DNA from: Bradyrhizobium neotropicale
GTDB lineage: Bacteria > Pseudomonadota > Alphaproteobacteria > Rhizobiales > Xanthobacteraceae
Assembly: GCF_001641695.1 (NCBI RefSeq)
Contig: NZ_LSEF01000100.1
Coordinates: 163,441 to 227,440 of the forward strand
Length of the DNA: 64,000 nt
Direction of reading: 5' to 3'
Made by a program: the position numbers and the translations under genes. The notes under the pieces were generated by a model. The model saw only the letters and a program-made list of their open reading frames with translations. It was not told the origin of the DNA and ran no database searches. The stretch's first letter is position 1. Each line of letters opens with the position of its first letter. This document shows positions 44,787-53,400 of this stretch, piece after piece.

Positions 44787-47015
44787 ATGGGTCGGACGTT
44801 CCGGATCAAGGTGCGCATGCGCCGCTTCAGGCGCAGCCATCCCAGGATCGCCTTCGCGATCCGCTCGTCCATGATCTTCTCGGCGACGTTCGGCGCCGCC
44901 TATGGCTTCATCACCGGCAGCCGGGCCGAGAATTCCGGCTACGACCCCAATGCGTTTGCGATCGGCGCAAGCTTTCTGTTCGCGCTTGCCTGCCTCGGCC
45001 TTGCGACGCTGAGCATGCGGCTGCGCTTCGTCAACAAGAGGATGCGCAAGCTCGCGGTCCACAACGAGGCGCTGATCGACCGCAACTGGGAGCTGAAGGA
45101 GGCCGAGGAACGCGCGCGCAGCCTCTTTGAGTCGCAAGGTGATCTCATCGTGCTGCGCGACCATCAGAGCCGCATCACCTTCGCCAACGACGCCTATTGC
45201 GCGCTGGCCGGTGAGGTCCGCACCGCGCTGGTCGGCACCCGCTTCGATTTCGACGTGCTGGAGCAGGGCGACAGCGCGCGCGAAAGCAACGGCACGCGCA
45301 TCCACGACCAGAAGATCGCAACGCATCTCGGCGCGCGCTGGATCGCCTGGCGCGAAGGTTATGTGCGTCTCGATGCCGGCCAGCCCGCCGAATTACAGAG
45401 CGTCGGACGCGACGTCACCGACCGCACCGAGACCGAACGCGCGCTGTCGGATGCACGCGACCAGGCCGATGCCGCGAGCCGCGCCAAGTCGCGCTTCCTC
45501 GCGATGGCCTCGCACGAGATCCGCACGCCGCTGAACGGCATCATGGGCATGAGCGGGCTCCTGCTCGACACCACGTTGACGCCGGAGCAGACGACCTATG
45601 CCAGGGCCGTGAAAACCTCGGGCGAAGCGCTGATGGCGCTGATCGAGGAGCTGCTCGACTATTCCAAGATCGAGGCCGGCAAGCTCGACTTCGAGCTGCG
45701 TCCCTTCGCGCTGTCGACCCTGATCGAGGAGATCACCGAGCTGCTGGCGCCGCGGGCGCAGGCCAAGAATCTCGAGATCGCCGCCTATGTCGACGAGCGT
45801 CTTCCGCTCGAAGTCATGGGCGATGCCGCACGGCTACGCCAGGTGCTGCTCAATCTCGCCGGCAACGCGATCAAATTCACCGCGAGCGGCGGGGTCGCGC
45901 TGATCGTTGAGCCCGGCATCTGGCCCAACGAGATCAGCTTTCTGGTCCGCGACACCGGCATCGGCATCGCGCCGGAAGCGCAGTCACGCATCTTCCGCGA
46001 ATTCGAGCAGGCCGACGAGCGCGTCGCGCGCACCTATGGCGGCACCGGGCTCGGCCTTGCGATCAGCGAACGCATCGTCAAGCGCATGGGCGGCCGCATC
46101 ACGCTGGAGAGCGAACCGGGCAGGGGCTCGACCTTCGAGGTTGCGATCCCACTGGCGCCTTCGCAAGGCGGCGCCGGACAGACGACGTTCCCGAGCCCGG
46201 AGCTCGCGGGCAAGTCGATTCTCCTGATCGCCGACGGCATCGAGGCCTCGCTGATCGCACGGCGGCTGGAGCGCTGGGGCGGCCAGACCTGCATGATCTC
46301 GGACGCGGCGGTCGCCGAAGCGCTGCTGCCGGAACGTTCATGGCATGCCGTACTGATCGATCGCGCCCTCGGTACCGCTGTCGCCGATCGCCTCGGCGAG
46401 GTGGCCCGCACGCATGCGACGCAGCGCCTGGTGCTGCTGACGCCGAGCTCACGGCATGAAAAGCTGTGTCCGGCCTTCACCGGCTATCTGGTGAAGCCAT
46501 TGCGCGCGGCCTCGCTTGCCGCCCGGCTGGCGCTGACGCCGGAGGTGATCTCGCCCGATCTCGCACCGGAACCGGTTGAACCAGCGGAGGCGGGCGCTGC
46601 GCCGGCAAAGGGTCTTTCGATCCTGGTCGCCGAAGACAACGAGATCAACGCACTCTTGATGCGGTCGCTGCTGACAAAACTCGGCCACCGCGTCGTCATC
46701 GCGGTCCATGGCGAGGCGGCGCTGGAATCCTGGCTCGCCGCTTCATCGGCCGGCGCGTCCTATGATCTCGTGCTGATGGACATCCAGATGCCGCAGCTCG
46801 ACGGCATCGAGGCGAGCAAGCGCATCCGCGCACATGAAGCCCGCACCGGCGGCCGCCGCACACCGATCCTGGCGCTCACCGCGAACACGCTGGTGGAAGA
46901 TCGCTACGCCTGTTTCGAGGCAGGCATGGACGGATTCCTGATCAAGCCGCTCGATCGCGAGAAGCTCGACGAGGCGCTGGCCGGGCTCGCGGCGGCGCGG
47001 CATCTGGTGCTCTAA
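44787..47015 (+). CDS. Hybrid sensor histidine kinase with PAS and receiver domains
   Basis: A 742-residue membrane kinase. Two TM helices (about residues 25-45 and 57-78) are followed by a coiled coil, a PAS domain (about 112-215) and HisKA with phospho-acceptor His243 in MASHEIRTPLNGIMG. The HATPase_c domain has NAIKFTASG and GTGLGLAISERIVKRMGG. A second domain (about 480-590) looks like a receiver that has lost its aspartate (ILLIADGIEASLIARRL). A true C-terminal receiver has LVAEDNEINALLMRSLL and LVLMDIQMPQLDG (Asp665). No partner regulator is adjacent. A TTAA-N7-TCAA sequence 107 nt upstream resembles a CtrA site with one mismatch. Confidence 0.94.
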   Translation: MGRTFRIKVRMRRFRRSHPRIAFAIRSSMIFSATFGAAYGFITGSRAENSGYDPNAFAIGASFLFALACLGLATLSMRLRFVNKRMRKLAVHNEALIDRNWELKEAEERARSLFESQGDLIVLRDHQSRITFANDAYCALAGEVRTALVGTRFDFDVLEQGDSARESNGTRIHDQKIATHLGARWIAWREGYVRLDAGQPAELQSVGRDVTDRTETERALSDARDQADAASRAKSRFLAMASHEIRTPLNGIMGMSGLLLDTTLTPEQTTYARAVKTSGEALMALIEELLDYSKIEAGKLDFELRPFALSTLIEEITELLAPRAQAKNLEIAAYVDERLPLEVMGDAARLRQVLLNLAGNAIKFTASGGVALIVEPGIWPNEISFLVRDTGIGIAPEAQSRIFREFEQADERVARTYGGTGLGLAISERIVKRMGGRITLESEPGRGSTFEVAIPLAPSQGGAGQTTFPSPELAGKSILLIADGIEASLIARRLERWGGQTCMISDAAVAEALLPERSWHAVLIDRALGTAVADRLGEVARTHATQRLVLLTPSSRHEKLCPAFTGYLVKPLRAASLAARLALTPEVISPDLAPEPVEPAEAGAAPAKGLSILVAEDNEINALLMRSLLTKLGHRVVIAVHGEAALESWLAASSAGASYDLVLMDIQMPQLDGIEASKRIRAHEARTGGRRTPILALTANTLVEDRYACFEAGMDGFLIKPLDREKLDEALAGLAAARHLVL

Positions 47016-47027
47016 AGAGGTCTCTCC

Positions 47028-47119
47028 GTCGTCATTGCGAGGAGCGCAAGCGACGAAGCAATCCAGAATCCTTCCACCGAAAGATTCTGGATTGCTTCGC
47101 TTCGCTCGCAATGACGACG
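47028..47119. repeat. Long palindrome with GTCATTGCGAG ends
   Basis: Arms beginning CGTCGTCATTGCGAG and ending CTCGCAATGACGACG enclose GAAGCAATCCAGAATC and GATTCTGGATTGCTTC, so nearly the whole 92 bp folds back on itself. It lies after the hybrid kinase gene and ahead of the next palindrome, between convergent genes. The sequence recalls a widespread Rhizobiales repeat family. Confidence 0.85.
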
Positions 47120-47150
47120 TGGAAGTCGTGCACTCAGAGCAAAGCAGCCG

Positions 47151-47246
47151 AAGGGTGGGCAAAGCGCAGCGTGCCCACCATTCACGTTTGACAATGCGGA
47201 TAGATGGTGGGCGCGGCGCGAAGGGCGCGCCTTTGCCCACCCTACG
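47151..47246. repeat. GTAGGGTGGGCAAAG palindrome, copy 3 (convergent 3' ends)
   Basis: AGGGTGGGCAAAG plus GTGCCCACCA on the left pair with TGGTGGGC and CTTTGCCCACCCT on the right. It lies between the hybrid kinase gene and convergent coaA. Same family as 11002-11092 and 32254-32363. Confidence 0.85.
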
Positions 47247-47256
47247 ATAGCGATGG

Positions 47257-48213
47257 CTACAGCCTTCGCAGCGCCACGCTCTCCACCACGTGGTCGGCGC
47301 CCTTCTTCAGGATCAGCGTCGCGCGGGGGCGGGTGGGCAGGATGTTGTCCTCGAGATTGGCGAGGTTGGTGCGCTCCCAGATCGCGATCGCGGTGGCGGT
47401 GGCCTCCTCGTCGGACAACGGCGCGTAGCGGTTGAAGTAGGACTTTGGATTGGTGAACGCGGTGTCGCGCAGCGCCAGGAAGCGCTTGATGTACCACTGC
47501 CGCAGCGCCGCTTCATCGGCGTCGATATAGACCGAGAAATCGAAGAAGTCGGAGACGACCGGCACCGCCTTGCCGTCACGCGGCAGCTTGCCGGTCTGCA
47601 GCACGTTGACGCCCTCGACGATCAGGATGTCCGGCTGGTCGATCTCGACCCACTGGTTCGGCACGATGTCGTAGGTCAAATGCGAATAGACCGGCGCACG
47701 CACGTGGTGGCGGCCGGCCTTGATGTCGGAGAGGAAGCCGAGCAGCAGTGGCAGATCGTAGCTCTCGGGAAATCCCTTCTTCTGCATGTTGCCCTGCCGC
47801 TCGAGCACGGCGTTGGGATACAGAAAACCGTCGGTCGTGATCAGGTCGACCTTGGGGCGCGGCGACCAGCGCGCGAGCAGGGCCTGGAGTACGCGGGCCG
47901 TGGTCGACTTTCCGACCGCAACCGAACCTGCGACGCCGATGATGTAGGGCATCTTGCGGTCGCGGATGTTGAGGAACTGGCGCTGCGAATAATACAGGCG
48001 CTGCATGGCATCGACATAGATCGACAGCAGGCGCGACAGCGGCAGGTAGATGTCCTCCACCTCCTGAAGGTCGAGGCGATCGTGCATCGAACGCAGCCGG
48101 TCGAACTCACCGGGCTCCAGCGTCATCGGCGTATCGTCGCGCAATCGCGCCCACTGCTCGCGCGTATAAATGCGGTACGGATTATACTGCTGCTCGGGCG
48201 CGCGGATATCCAT
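47257..48213 (-). CDS. coaA: Type I pantothenate kinase
   Basis: A 318-residue P-loop kinase making 4'-phosphopantothenate, the first step of CoA synthesis. GVAGSVAVGKSTTARVLQALL is the nucleotide-binding loop, VDLITTDGFLYPN follows it, and LIVEGVNVLQ and the C-terminal ATLILKKGADH match the bacterial CoaA family. The ATG at 48213 has AAGGTGG upstream and fits better than the GTG 12 nt before it. It is the last gene of the histidine transcription unit, 17 nt after hisE, and shares a convergent end with the hybrid kinase gene. Confidence 0.96.
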   Translation of the reverse strand: MDIRAPEQQYNPYRIYTREQWARLRDDTPMTLEPGEFDRLRSMHDRLDLQEVEDIYLPLSRLLSIYVDAMQRLYYSQRQFLNIRDRKMPYIIGVAGSVAVGKSTTARVLQALLARWSPRPKVDLITTDGFLYPNAVLERQGNMQKKGFPESYDLPLLLGFLSDIKAGRHHVRAPVYSHLTYDIVPNQWVEIDQPDILIVEGVNVLQTGKLPRDGKAVPVVSDFFDFSVYIDADEAALRQWYIKRFLALRDTAFTNPKSYFNRYAPLSDEEATATAIAIWERTNLANLEDNILPTRPRATLILKKGADHVVESVALRRL

Positions 48214-48230
48214 GACCGTTTCCACCTTGG

Positions 48231-48554
48231 CTAGTCGCTCTTGCGCGATGCTTTCTCGTCCAACCCTGACATCGAGGTCCGCTTGTCCAGCGCCGCCTCG
48301 ACTTCTTCCAGCTTTACGCCGCGTGCCTTGAGCAACACAAGGAAGTGGTAGAGCAGGTCGGCACTTTCAGCGATCAGATGCGCGCGGTCGTTTTCGACTG
48401 CTGCGATTACGGTTTCGACCGCTTCCTCGCCGAACTTCTTGGCGCAATGCTCCGCACCCTTGTCCAGGAGCTTGCGGGTATAGGACCCCTCTCCGCCGGA
48501 TGCCGCGCGGACATCGATGGTCTGGGCCAGATCGTGGATCGTGAAACGCGGCAT
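48231..48554 (-). CDS. hisE: Phosphoribosyl-ATP pyrophosphatase
   Basis: A 107-residue MazG-fold enzyme for the second step of histidine synthesis. It contains GEGSYTRKLLDKGAEHCAKKFGEEAVETVIAA, with the E-x-x-E metal-binding helix, and DLLYHFLVLLKARGVKLEEVEAAL. It is separate from hisI (not in the window), the usual state in Rhizobiales. It starts 76 nt after hisF and precedes coaA by 17 nt. The lysine-rich C-terminal tail is unremarkable. Confidence 0.96.
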   Translation of the reverse strand: MPRFTIHDLAQTIDVRAASGGEGSYTRKLLDKGAEHCAKKFGEEAVETVIAAVENDRAHLIAESADLLYHFLVLLKARGVKLEEVEAALDKRTSMSGLDEKASRKSD

Positions 48555-48630
48555 ACAGAATACTCGGAACGCGCCCCGGCTGGTTCAGCCGGCATCCCGG
48601 CTGATGTAGCATTTTTATGAACGGGAGTCG

Positions 48631-49407
48631 TCAGGCATCGAGGCGCATGGCTAGCCCGCGCCTGGCCATGTGCTCCTTGGCTTCGCGGATGGTGAATTCC
48701 CCGAAGTGGAAGATCGAGGCGGCCAGGACCGCGGTGGCATGCCCGTCGCGGATACCGTCGACGAGATGATCGAGATTTCCGACGCCGCCCGAAGCGATCA
48801 CGGGGACGGTAATGCTGTCGGCGATCGCCCGGGTCAGCGGGATGTCAAACCCCTGCCTGGTGCCGTCCCGATCCATCGAGGTGAGCAAAATTTCACCAGC
48901 GCCGAGCGACACCACCTCCTGGGCATATTCGATGGCATCGATGCCAGTCGAATTGCGCCCGCCATGGGTGAATATCTCCCAGCGATCGGAGCCCCCCGGA
49001 CGCTTGACGCGCTTGGCGTCGATCGCGACCACCACGCACTGCTCGCCGAACTTTTCGGCCGCTTCCTTGACGAACTCGCGCCGCGACACCGCGGCGCTGT
49101 TGATCGAGACCTTGTCGGCGCCGGAGCGCAGCAGCGTCCTGATGTCGTCGATGGTCCGCACGCCGCCGCCGACGGTGACCGGCATGAAGCAGGCTTCCGC
49201 CGTGCGCCGGACCACGTCGAGCATGATGCCGCGGTTCTCATGGGTCGCGGTGATGTCGAGGAAAGTGAGCTCGTCGGCGCCGGCCGCGTCATAGGCGATC
49301 GCCGCCTCGACGGGATCGCCGGCATCGCGGAGGTCGACGAAATTGACGCCCTTGACGACCCGGCCGTCCTTGACGTCGAGGCAGGGGATTACGCGCGCCT
49401 TGAACAT
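48631..49407 (-). CDS. hisF: Imidazole glycerol phosphate synthase subunit HisF
   Basis: A 258-residue TIM-barrel cyclase subunit. FKARVIPCLDVKDGRVVKGVNF is the N-terminal motif with the catalytic Asp. PVTVGGGVRTIDDIRTLLRSGADKVSINS and LTSMDRDGTRQGFD carry the second catalytic Asp and phosphate sites. It uses ammonia from HisH to close the imidazole ring and releases AICAR. It starts 10 nt after hisA. Confidence 0.97.
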   Translation of the reverse strand: MFKARVIPCLDVKDGRVVKGVNFVDLRDAGDPVEAAIAYDAAGADELTFLDITATHENRGIMLDVVRRTAEACFMPVTVGGGVRTIDDIRTLLRSGADKVSINSAAVSRREFVKEAAEKFGEQCVVVAIDAKRVKRPGGSDRWEIFTHGGRNSTGIDAIEYAQEVVSLGAGEILLTSMDRDGTRQGFDIPLTRAIADSITVPVIASGGVGNLDHLVDGIRDGHATAVLAASIFHFGEFTIREAKEHMARRGLAMRLDA

Positions 49408-49417
49408 CTGATGTCTC

Positions 49418-50164
49418 CTAAGCGGGGCGCGCGTTGCGGATCAAGGTGAGGGCCGCAGCGGGATCGAGCCTGCCGTCGTAAAGCGCACGGCCGGCGATCG
49501 CACCGGCGAGCCTCGATGCTCGTGGCGTCAGCATCGCCTTGACGTCCTCGATCGAGGCGAGGCCGCCGGAGGCGATCACGGGGATGGAGATGGCCTCGGC
49601 GAGCGCAATGGTCGCGTCCAGGTTCAGCCCTTTGAGCAGGCCGTCGCGCGCGATGTCGGTGAAGATGATGGCGGCAACGCCGGCATCTTCGAAACGCTGC
49701 GCGATCTCCAGCACGGTCACCTGCGAGGTCTCAGCCCAGCCTTCGACCGCGACCTTGCCGTCGCGGGCATCGAGCCCGACCGCGACGCGGCCGGGGAATT
49801 TCTTCGCGGCAGCCTTCACCAGCTCCGGATCGCGCACGGCGGCGGTGCCGATGATGACGCGGGTGATGCCCTTGTCGAGCCAGGCTTCGACGGTTGAGAG
49901 ATCGCGAATGCCGCCGCCGAGCTGGACGGGAATCTTGATCGTCTTCAGCATCGCCTCGATGGCCTGCGCGTTCACCGGCTTGCCGGCAAAGGCGCCGTCG
50001 AGATCGACGACGTGGAGATATTCAAAACCCTGCGCGACAAAGCTCTGTGCCTGCGCCGCGGGATCGAGGTTGAACACGGTCGCGCGCGCCATGTCGCCTT
50101 GCTCGAGGCGCACGCATTGGCCGTTCTTGAGGTCGATGGCAGGAAAGAGAATCACGGCTTCCAT
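49418..50164 (-). CDS. hisA: ProFAR isomerase
   Basis: A 248-residue TIM barrel catalysing the Amadori rearrangement in histidine synthesis. ILFPAIDLKNGQCVRLEQGD holds the first catalytic Asp, VQLGGGIRDLSTVEAWLDKGITRVIIGTAAV the phosphate site, and FTDIARDGLLKGLN the second catalytic Asp. The start overlaps the end of hisH by 13 nt, and hisF follows at 10 nt. Confidence 0.96.
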   Translation of the reverse strand: MEAVILFPAIDLKNGQCVRLEQGDMARATVFNLDPAAQAQSFVAQGFEYLHVVDLDGAFAGKPVNAQAIEAMLKTIKIPVQLGGGIRDLSTVEAWLDKGITRVIIGTAAVRDPELVKAAAKKFPGRVAVGLDARDGKVAVEGWAETSQVTVLEIAQRFEDAGVAAIIFTDIARDGLLKGLNLDATIALAEAISIPVIASGGLASIEDVKAMLTPRASRLAGAIAGRALYDGRLDPAAALTLIRNARPA

Positions 50165-50802
50165 CGCAAAAAGTTCGAGATCAGGGCGAGGCCAAAACGC
50201 TGGCTCTTCTCGGGGTGAAATTGCGTGCCGACCGCGGTGTCCTTGGCGACGATCGCGGTCACCGGCCCGCCGTAGTCGGCGCGCGCGAGCACGTCCGCCT
50301 CATTGGCCGGATTGAGGTGGTAGGAGTGCACGAAATAGGCATGCTGGCCCTTGGGACCGAGCGGCAGCTTGTTCAGCACCGGATGCTCACGCAGCACATC
50401 GAGCGTGTTCCAGCCCATGTGCGGGATCTTCAGGCTCTCGTCGCGCGGCGTGATTTTCTCGACATCGCCGGCGATCCAGTTCAGCCCATCGGTGATGACG
50501 TGCTCCTTGCCGCGGGTGGCGAAGAGCTGCATGCCGACGCAGATGCCGAACATCGGCCGCGCCTTGACCCTGACCGCTTCGGTGATCGCCTCGACCATGC
50601 CGTTGACGGCATCGAGCCCGCGCCGGCAATCGGCGAAGGCACCGACACCCGGCAGCACCAGGCGATCGGCGCCATAAGCCTGATCCGGATCGCTGGTGAC
50701 GAAGACCTTTTGCGGATTCTCCAGGCTCCGCGCGGCGCGCTCGAACGCCTTGGCGGCGGAATGCAGATTGCCGGAACCGTAATCGATGATGGCTACGCTC
50801 AT
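50152..50802 (-). CDS. hisH: Imidazole glycerol phosphate synthase glutaminase subunit HisH
   Basis: A 216-residue class I amidotransferase supplying ammonia to HisF. VAIIDYGSGNLHS is the N-terminus, MFGICVGMQLFATRG holds the nucleophilic cysteine, and GTQFHPEKSQ holds the catalytic His and Glu. The ATG at 50802 overlaps the DUF2628 stop as ATGA; the longer open frame upstream is not the gene. Confidence 0.97.
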   Translation of the reverse strand: MSVAIIDYGSGNLHSAAKAFERAARSLENPQKVFVTSDPDQAYGADRLVLPGVGAFADCRRGLDAVNGMVEAITEAVRVKARPMFGICVGMQLFATRGKEHVITDGLNWIAGDVEKITPRDESLKIPHMGWNTLDVLREHPVLNKLPLGPKGQHAYFVHSYHLNPANEADVLARADYGGPVTAIVAKDTAVGTQFHPEKSQRFGLALISNFLRWKP

Positions 50803-51329
50803 CTTGACCCTCCCGGTTCTGGAAACAATCCGATGATGCCGCCGGCCGGCAGCGGCGGCGGGTTGGAGAAGTGCTGACCCGGCACGTTGCGGGTCGGCGG
50901 CGGACCGCCGCGATCGACGGCCCACTGATCGTTGACGATGCCGCGCTGCTTCTGGCTCCAGCGCTCGAAGAAGCGCCGCTCGGCGGTGTCCTTGTCGTCG
51001 GCGACGACGACGTCGAGCTGACGCCAATTGCCGCGTGACAGCGTCCAGCGGCGCAGGCTCGAGGCCTCGAGGCCCATCAGAAGAGCAACGACGATTTCGG
51101 CAAAGAAGATCGAGGTGCGTCCGAGCCCAAGGCTGGACAGCCCGGCATAGAACGCGGCAGCAAAGATCAGCCAGCCGATCAGCGCCAGCCAGAGCCTGTG
51201 CCAGAGCAGCCAGAGCGGGCCGAACACCATCGCCCAGAAATGGAAGCCGTCACGCACGAACGCGAACTTGTCGGTCGCGCGCAGGTCGGCCCCGCCGGGG
51301 GTGGGAGCATGAACTGTGTACACAGGCAT
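50799..51329 (-). CDS. DUF2628 membrane protein in his operon
   Basis: A 176-residue protein starting MPVYTVHAPTPGGADL. It has a hydrophobic core of about two to three TM segments (FWAMVFGPLWLLWHRLWLAL, LIGWLIFAAAFYAGLSSLGL, IFFAEIVVALLMGLEASSL) and a polar Pro-rich C-terminus. KFAFVRDGFHFWA is typical of DUF2628, whose function is unknown. It lies between hisB (70 nt upstream) and hisH (4-nt overlap), so it is translated with the histidine enzymes. As I recall this placement is common in Rhizobiales. Confidence 0.88.
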   Translation of the reverse strand: MPVYTVHAPTPGGADLRATDKFAFVRDGFHFWAMVFGPLWLLWHRLWLALIGWLIFAAAFYAGLSSLGLGRTSIFFAEIVVALLMGLEASSLRRWTLSRGNWRQLDVVVADDKDTAERRFFERWSQKQRGIVNDQWAVDRGGPPPTRNVPGQHFSNPPPLPAGGIIGLFPEPGGSR

Positions 51330-51399
51330 TTGGGATGCCCCGTTCTCGAGGATTGAATAGAAGCCGCCAGCACCGCCTTGGCGCCGCCGAACGAAGAGG

Positions 51400-51993
51400 T
51401 CAGCCGCCGAGCGAGCCCTTGGTCGAGGGCACCTCGCCCGCCGCCCGCGGATCGATCGCGACCGCCGCCCGCAGCGCCCGCGCCAGACCCTTGAAGCAGG
51501 ATTCGGCGATATGGTGGCTGTTCTCGCCATATAGGGTCTCGACGTGGAGAGTCACGCCGGCGTTCATGGCGAAGGCATGAAACCATTCGCGCACGAGCTC
51601 GGTGTCGAACTCGCCGATCTTGTCGCGGGAGAAGTCGACCCTGAACACCAGGACCGGCCGTCCCGAAATGTCGATGACGACGCGCGACAGCGTCTCGTCC
51701 ATGGGCAAGTGAACGTCGGCATAGCGGGTGATGCCGGCCATGTTGCCGAGCGCCTGCTTGACCGCCTGGCCCAGCGCGATGCCGGTGTCCTCGGTGGTAT
51801 GATGATGATCAATGTGCAGGTCGCCCACCGCCTTGACCGTCAGGTCGATGCGGGAATGGCGGGCGAGGAGATCGAGCATATGGTCGAAAAAGCCGATGCC
51901 GGTCGCAATGTTGGACGCGCCGGAACCATCGAGGTTCACAGTCACCTCGATGTCGGTCTCTTTGGTCTTGCGCTTGATCGTCGCGGTGCGCAT
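51400..51993 (-). CDS. hisB: Imidazoleglycerol-phosphate dehydratase
   Basis: A 197-residue single-function dehydratase of the histidine pathway. The metal-ligand motifs HHTTEDTGIALG and FFDHMLDLLARHSR are clear, as is the later NSHHIAESCFKGLARALR block. There is no phosphatase domain, unlike the bifunctional E. coli HisB. The ATG at 51993 is preferred to one 42 nt upstream. It begins the his transcription unit and is divergent from hslV (177 nt between starts). Confidence 0.96.
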   Translation of the reverse strand: MRTATIKRKTKETDIEVTVNLDGSGASNIATGIGFFDHMLDLLARHSRIDLTVKAVGDLHIDHHHTTEDTGIALGQAVKQALGNMAGITRYADVHLPMDETLSRVVIDISGRPVLVFRVDFSRDKIGEFDTELVREWFHAFAMNAGVTLHVETLYGENSHHIAESCFKGLARALRAAVAIDPRAAGEVPSTKGSLGG

Positions 51994-52170
51994 TGGTCCA
52001 CCTAAGCCGGAAAACGGCGGTCTTTTAACAGCCAAATGACGCCTTCGCTACTGCGGGATCGCCCTGGCAGGGCGGCACTTGCGTCTATGGTGAGCGAAAT
52101 TTGGGACCGGAGCGGCCCGTTGTACACGCGCCTCCGACCCCCTAAATCAGGCCGGACAACGAGGTATTTC

Positions 52171-52731
52171 ATGCAGGATTCCCGGAACAGCCTGCCGGTC
52201 TGGCACGGCACCACGATTTTGACGGTCCGCAAGGGCGGCAAGGTGGTGGTCGGTGGCGACGGCCAGGTCTCGATCGGCCAGACCGTCATCAAGTCCAACG
52301 CCAAGAAAGTCCGCAAGCTCGGCAAGGGCGACGTCATCGGCGGCTTCGCCGGCGCCACCGCCGACGCCTTCACCCTGTTCGAGCGGCTGGAGAGCAAGCT
52401 CGAGCAATATCCGGGACAACTGACCCGGGCCGCGGTCGAGCTCGCCAAGGACTGGCGCACCGACCGTTACCTGCGGCGACTGGAGGCCATGATGATCGTG
52501 GCCGACAAGGACGTCTCCCTGGTCCTGACCGGCACCGGAGACGTACTGGAGCCGGAGGCTGGCGTGATGGCGATCGGCTCGGGCGGCAATTACGCGCTGG
52601 CCGCGGCGCGTGCGCTGCTCGACACCGACAAGGATGCCGAGACCATCGTTCGCCGCTCGCTGGATATCGCCGCCGAGATCTGCGTCTACACCAACCGCAA
52701 CCTGACCATCGAAAGCCTGCCGACCGGCTAG
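52171..52731 (+). CDS. hslV: ATP-dependent protease subunit HslV
   Basis: A 186-residue proteasome-like peptidase. A 13-residue propeptide (MQDSRNSLPVWHG) precedes the catalytic Thr14 of TTILTVRKGGKVVVGGDGQV. KSNAKKVRKLGKGDVIGGFAGATADAFTLFERLE and the C-terminal DIAAEICVYTNRNLTIE are standard. The ATG at 52171 follows a short leader; the open frame starts 135 nt earlier but without family similarity. HslU, its ATPase partner, lies 1.3 kb downstream rather than adjacent. Confidence 0.97.
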   Translation: MQDSRNSLPVWHGTTILTVRKGGKVVVGGDGQVSIGQTVIKSNAKKVRKLGKGDVIGGFAGATADAFTLFERLESKLEQYPGQLTRAAVELAKDWRTDRYLRRLEAMMIVADKDVSLVLTGTGDVLEPEAGVMAIGSGGNYALAAARALLDTDKDAETIVRRSLDIAAEICVYTNRNLTIESLPTG

Positions 52732-52772
52732 GCAAAGTGTCATTTGCTGGGAACGCCCGATCCGCGCGCTGC

Positions 52773-52893
52773 AACCTCTCCCGCTTGCGAGGGAGGTCGG
52801 CGCGAAGCGCCGGGTGGGGCTAGCTCCACATTGGGAGTGTCGATTGCGGAGGCACCCCCAACCCAACCCTCCCCCGCAAGCGGGAGAGGGAGC
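52773..52893. repeat. Repeat element between hslV and GNAT gene
   Basis: CCTCTCCCGCTTGCGAGGGAGG, then GTCGGCGCGAAGCGCCGGGTGGGG and later CCAACCCTCCCCCGCAAGCGGGAGAGGG, form nested inverted repeats. The sequence resembles a dispersed element with CTCCC/GGGAG hairpins; its CTCTCCCCCGCAAGCGGGAGAG core recalls the 20-103 and 3366-3443 copies. No gene was seen between 52732 and 52914. Confidence 0.7.
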
Positions 52894-52914
52894 GCAGCAC
52901 CGATCGGTAGCAAT

Positions 52915-53400
52915 ATGGGCCATTCCTACGCCTTCCGCCCGATGACCGCGGCCGACCTGCCGCTGGTCCGGCGATGGCTCGGCGCGGCGCATGTGCGGGA
53001 ATGGTGGGGCGATCCGGACCAGCAGTTTTCGCTCGTGAGCAGCGACCTCGATGAGCCCGCGATGGACCAGTTCATCGTGTTGGCCGGCAACCGGCCCTTC
53101 GGCTATCTTCAGTGCTACGGCTTGACCGCCTGGAATACAGGCTTCGGGTCGCAACCGGAGGGCACGCGTGGCATCGACCAGTTCATCGGCGAGAGCGACA
53201 TGATCGCGCGCGGCCATGGCTCGGCCTTTATCCGCCAGTTCGTCGATGCCGAGCTGCGGCACGGCCTGCCGCGCATGGTGACCGATCCCGATCCGCTCAA
53301 TCTGCGTGCCGTGCGGGCCTATGAGAAGGCGGGGTTCATCCGCGACCGCATGGTCGAGACGCCCGACGGAGCAGCCCTCTTGATGGTGTGCGAGCCGTGA
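52915..53400 (+). CDS. GNAT family acetyltransferase, aminoglycoside 6'-type
   Basis: A 161-residue GNAT protein similar in pattern to AAC(6')-Ib-like enzymes. YAFRPMTAADLPLVRRWLGAAHVREWWGDPDQQF is the N-terminal part, IVLAGNRPFGYLQCYGL the second strand pair, GIDQFIGESDMIARGHGSAFIRQF the acetyl-CoA loop region, and NLRAVRAYEKAGFIRDRM the C-terminal motif. Whether it acts on aminoglycosides or a cell metabolite is unknown. It overlaps the DUF2585 gene start by 4 nt. It is inserted between hslV and hslU. Confidence 0.85.
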   Translation: MGHSYAFRPMTAADLPLVRRWLGAAHVREWWGDPDQQFSLVSSDLDEPAMDQFIVLAGNRPFGYLQCYGLTAWNTGFGSQPEGTRGIDQFIGESDMIARGHGSAFIRQFVDAELRHGLPRMVTDPDPLNLRAVRAYEKAGFIRDRMVETPDGAALLMVCEP

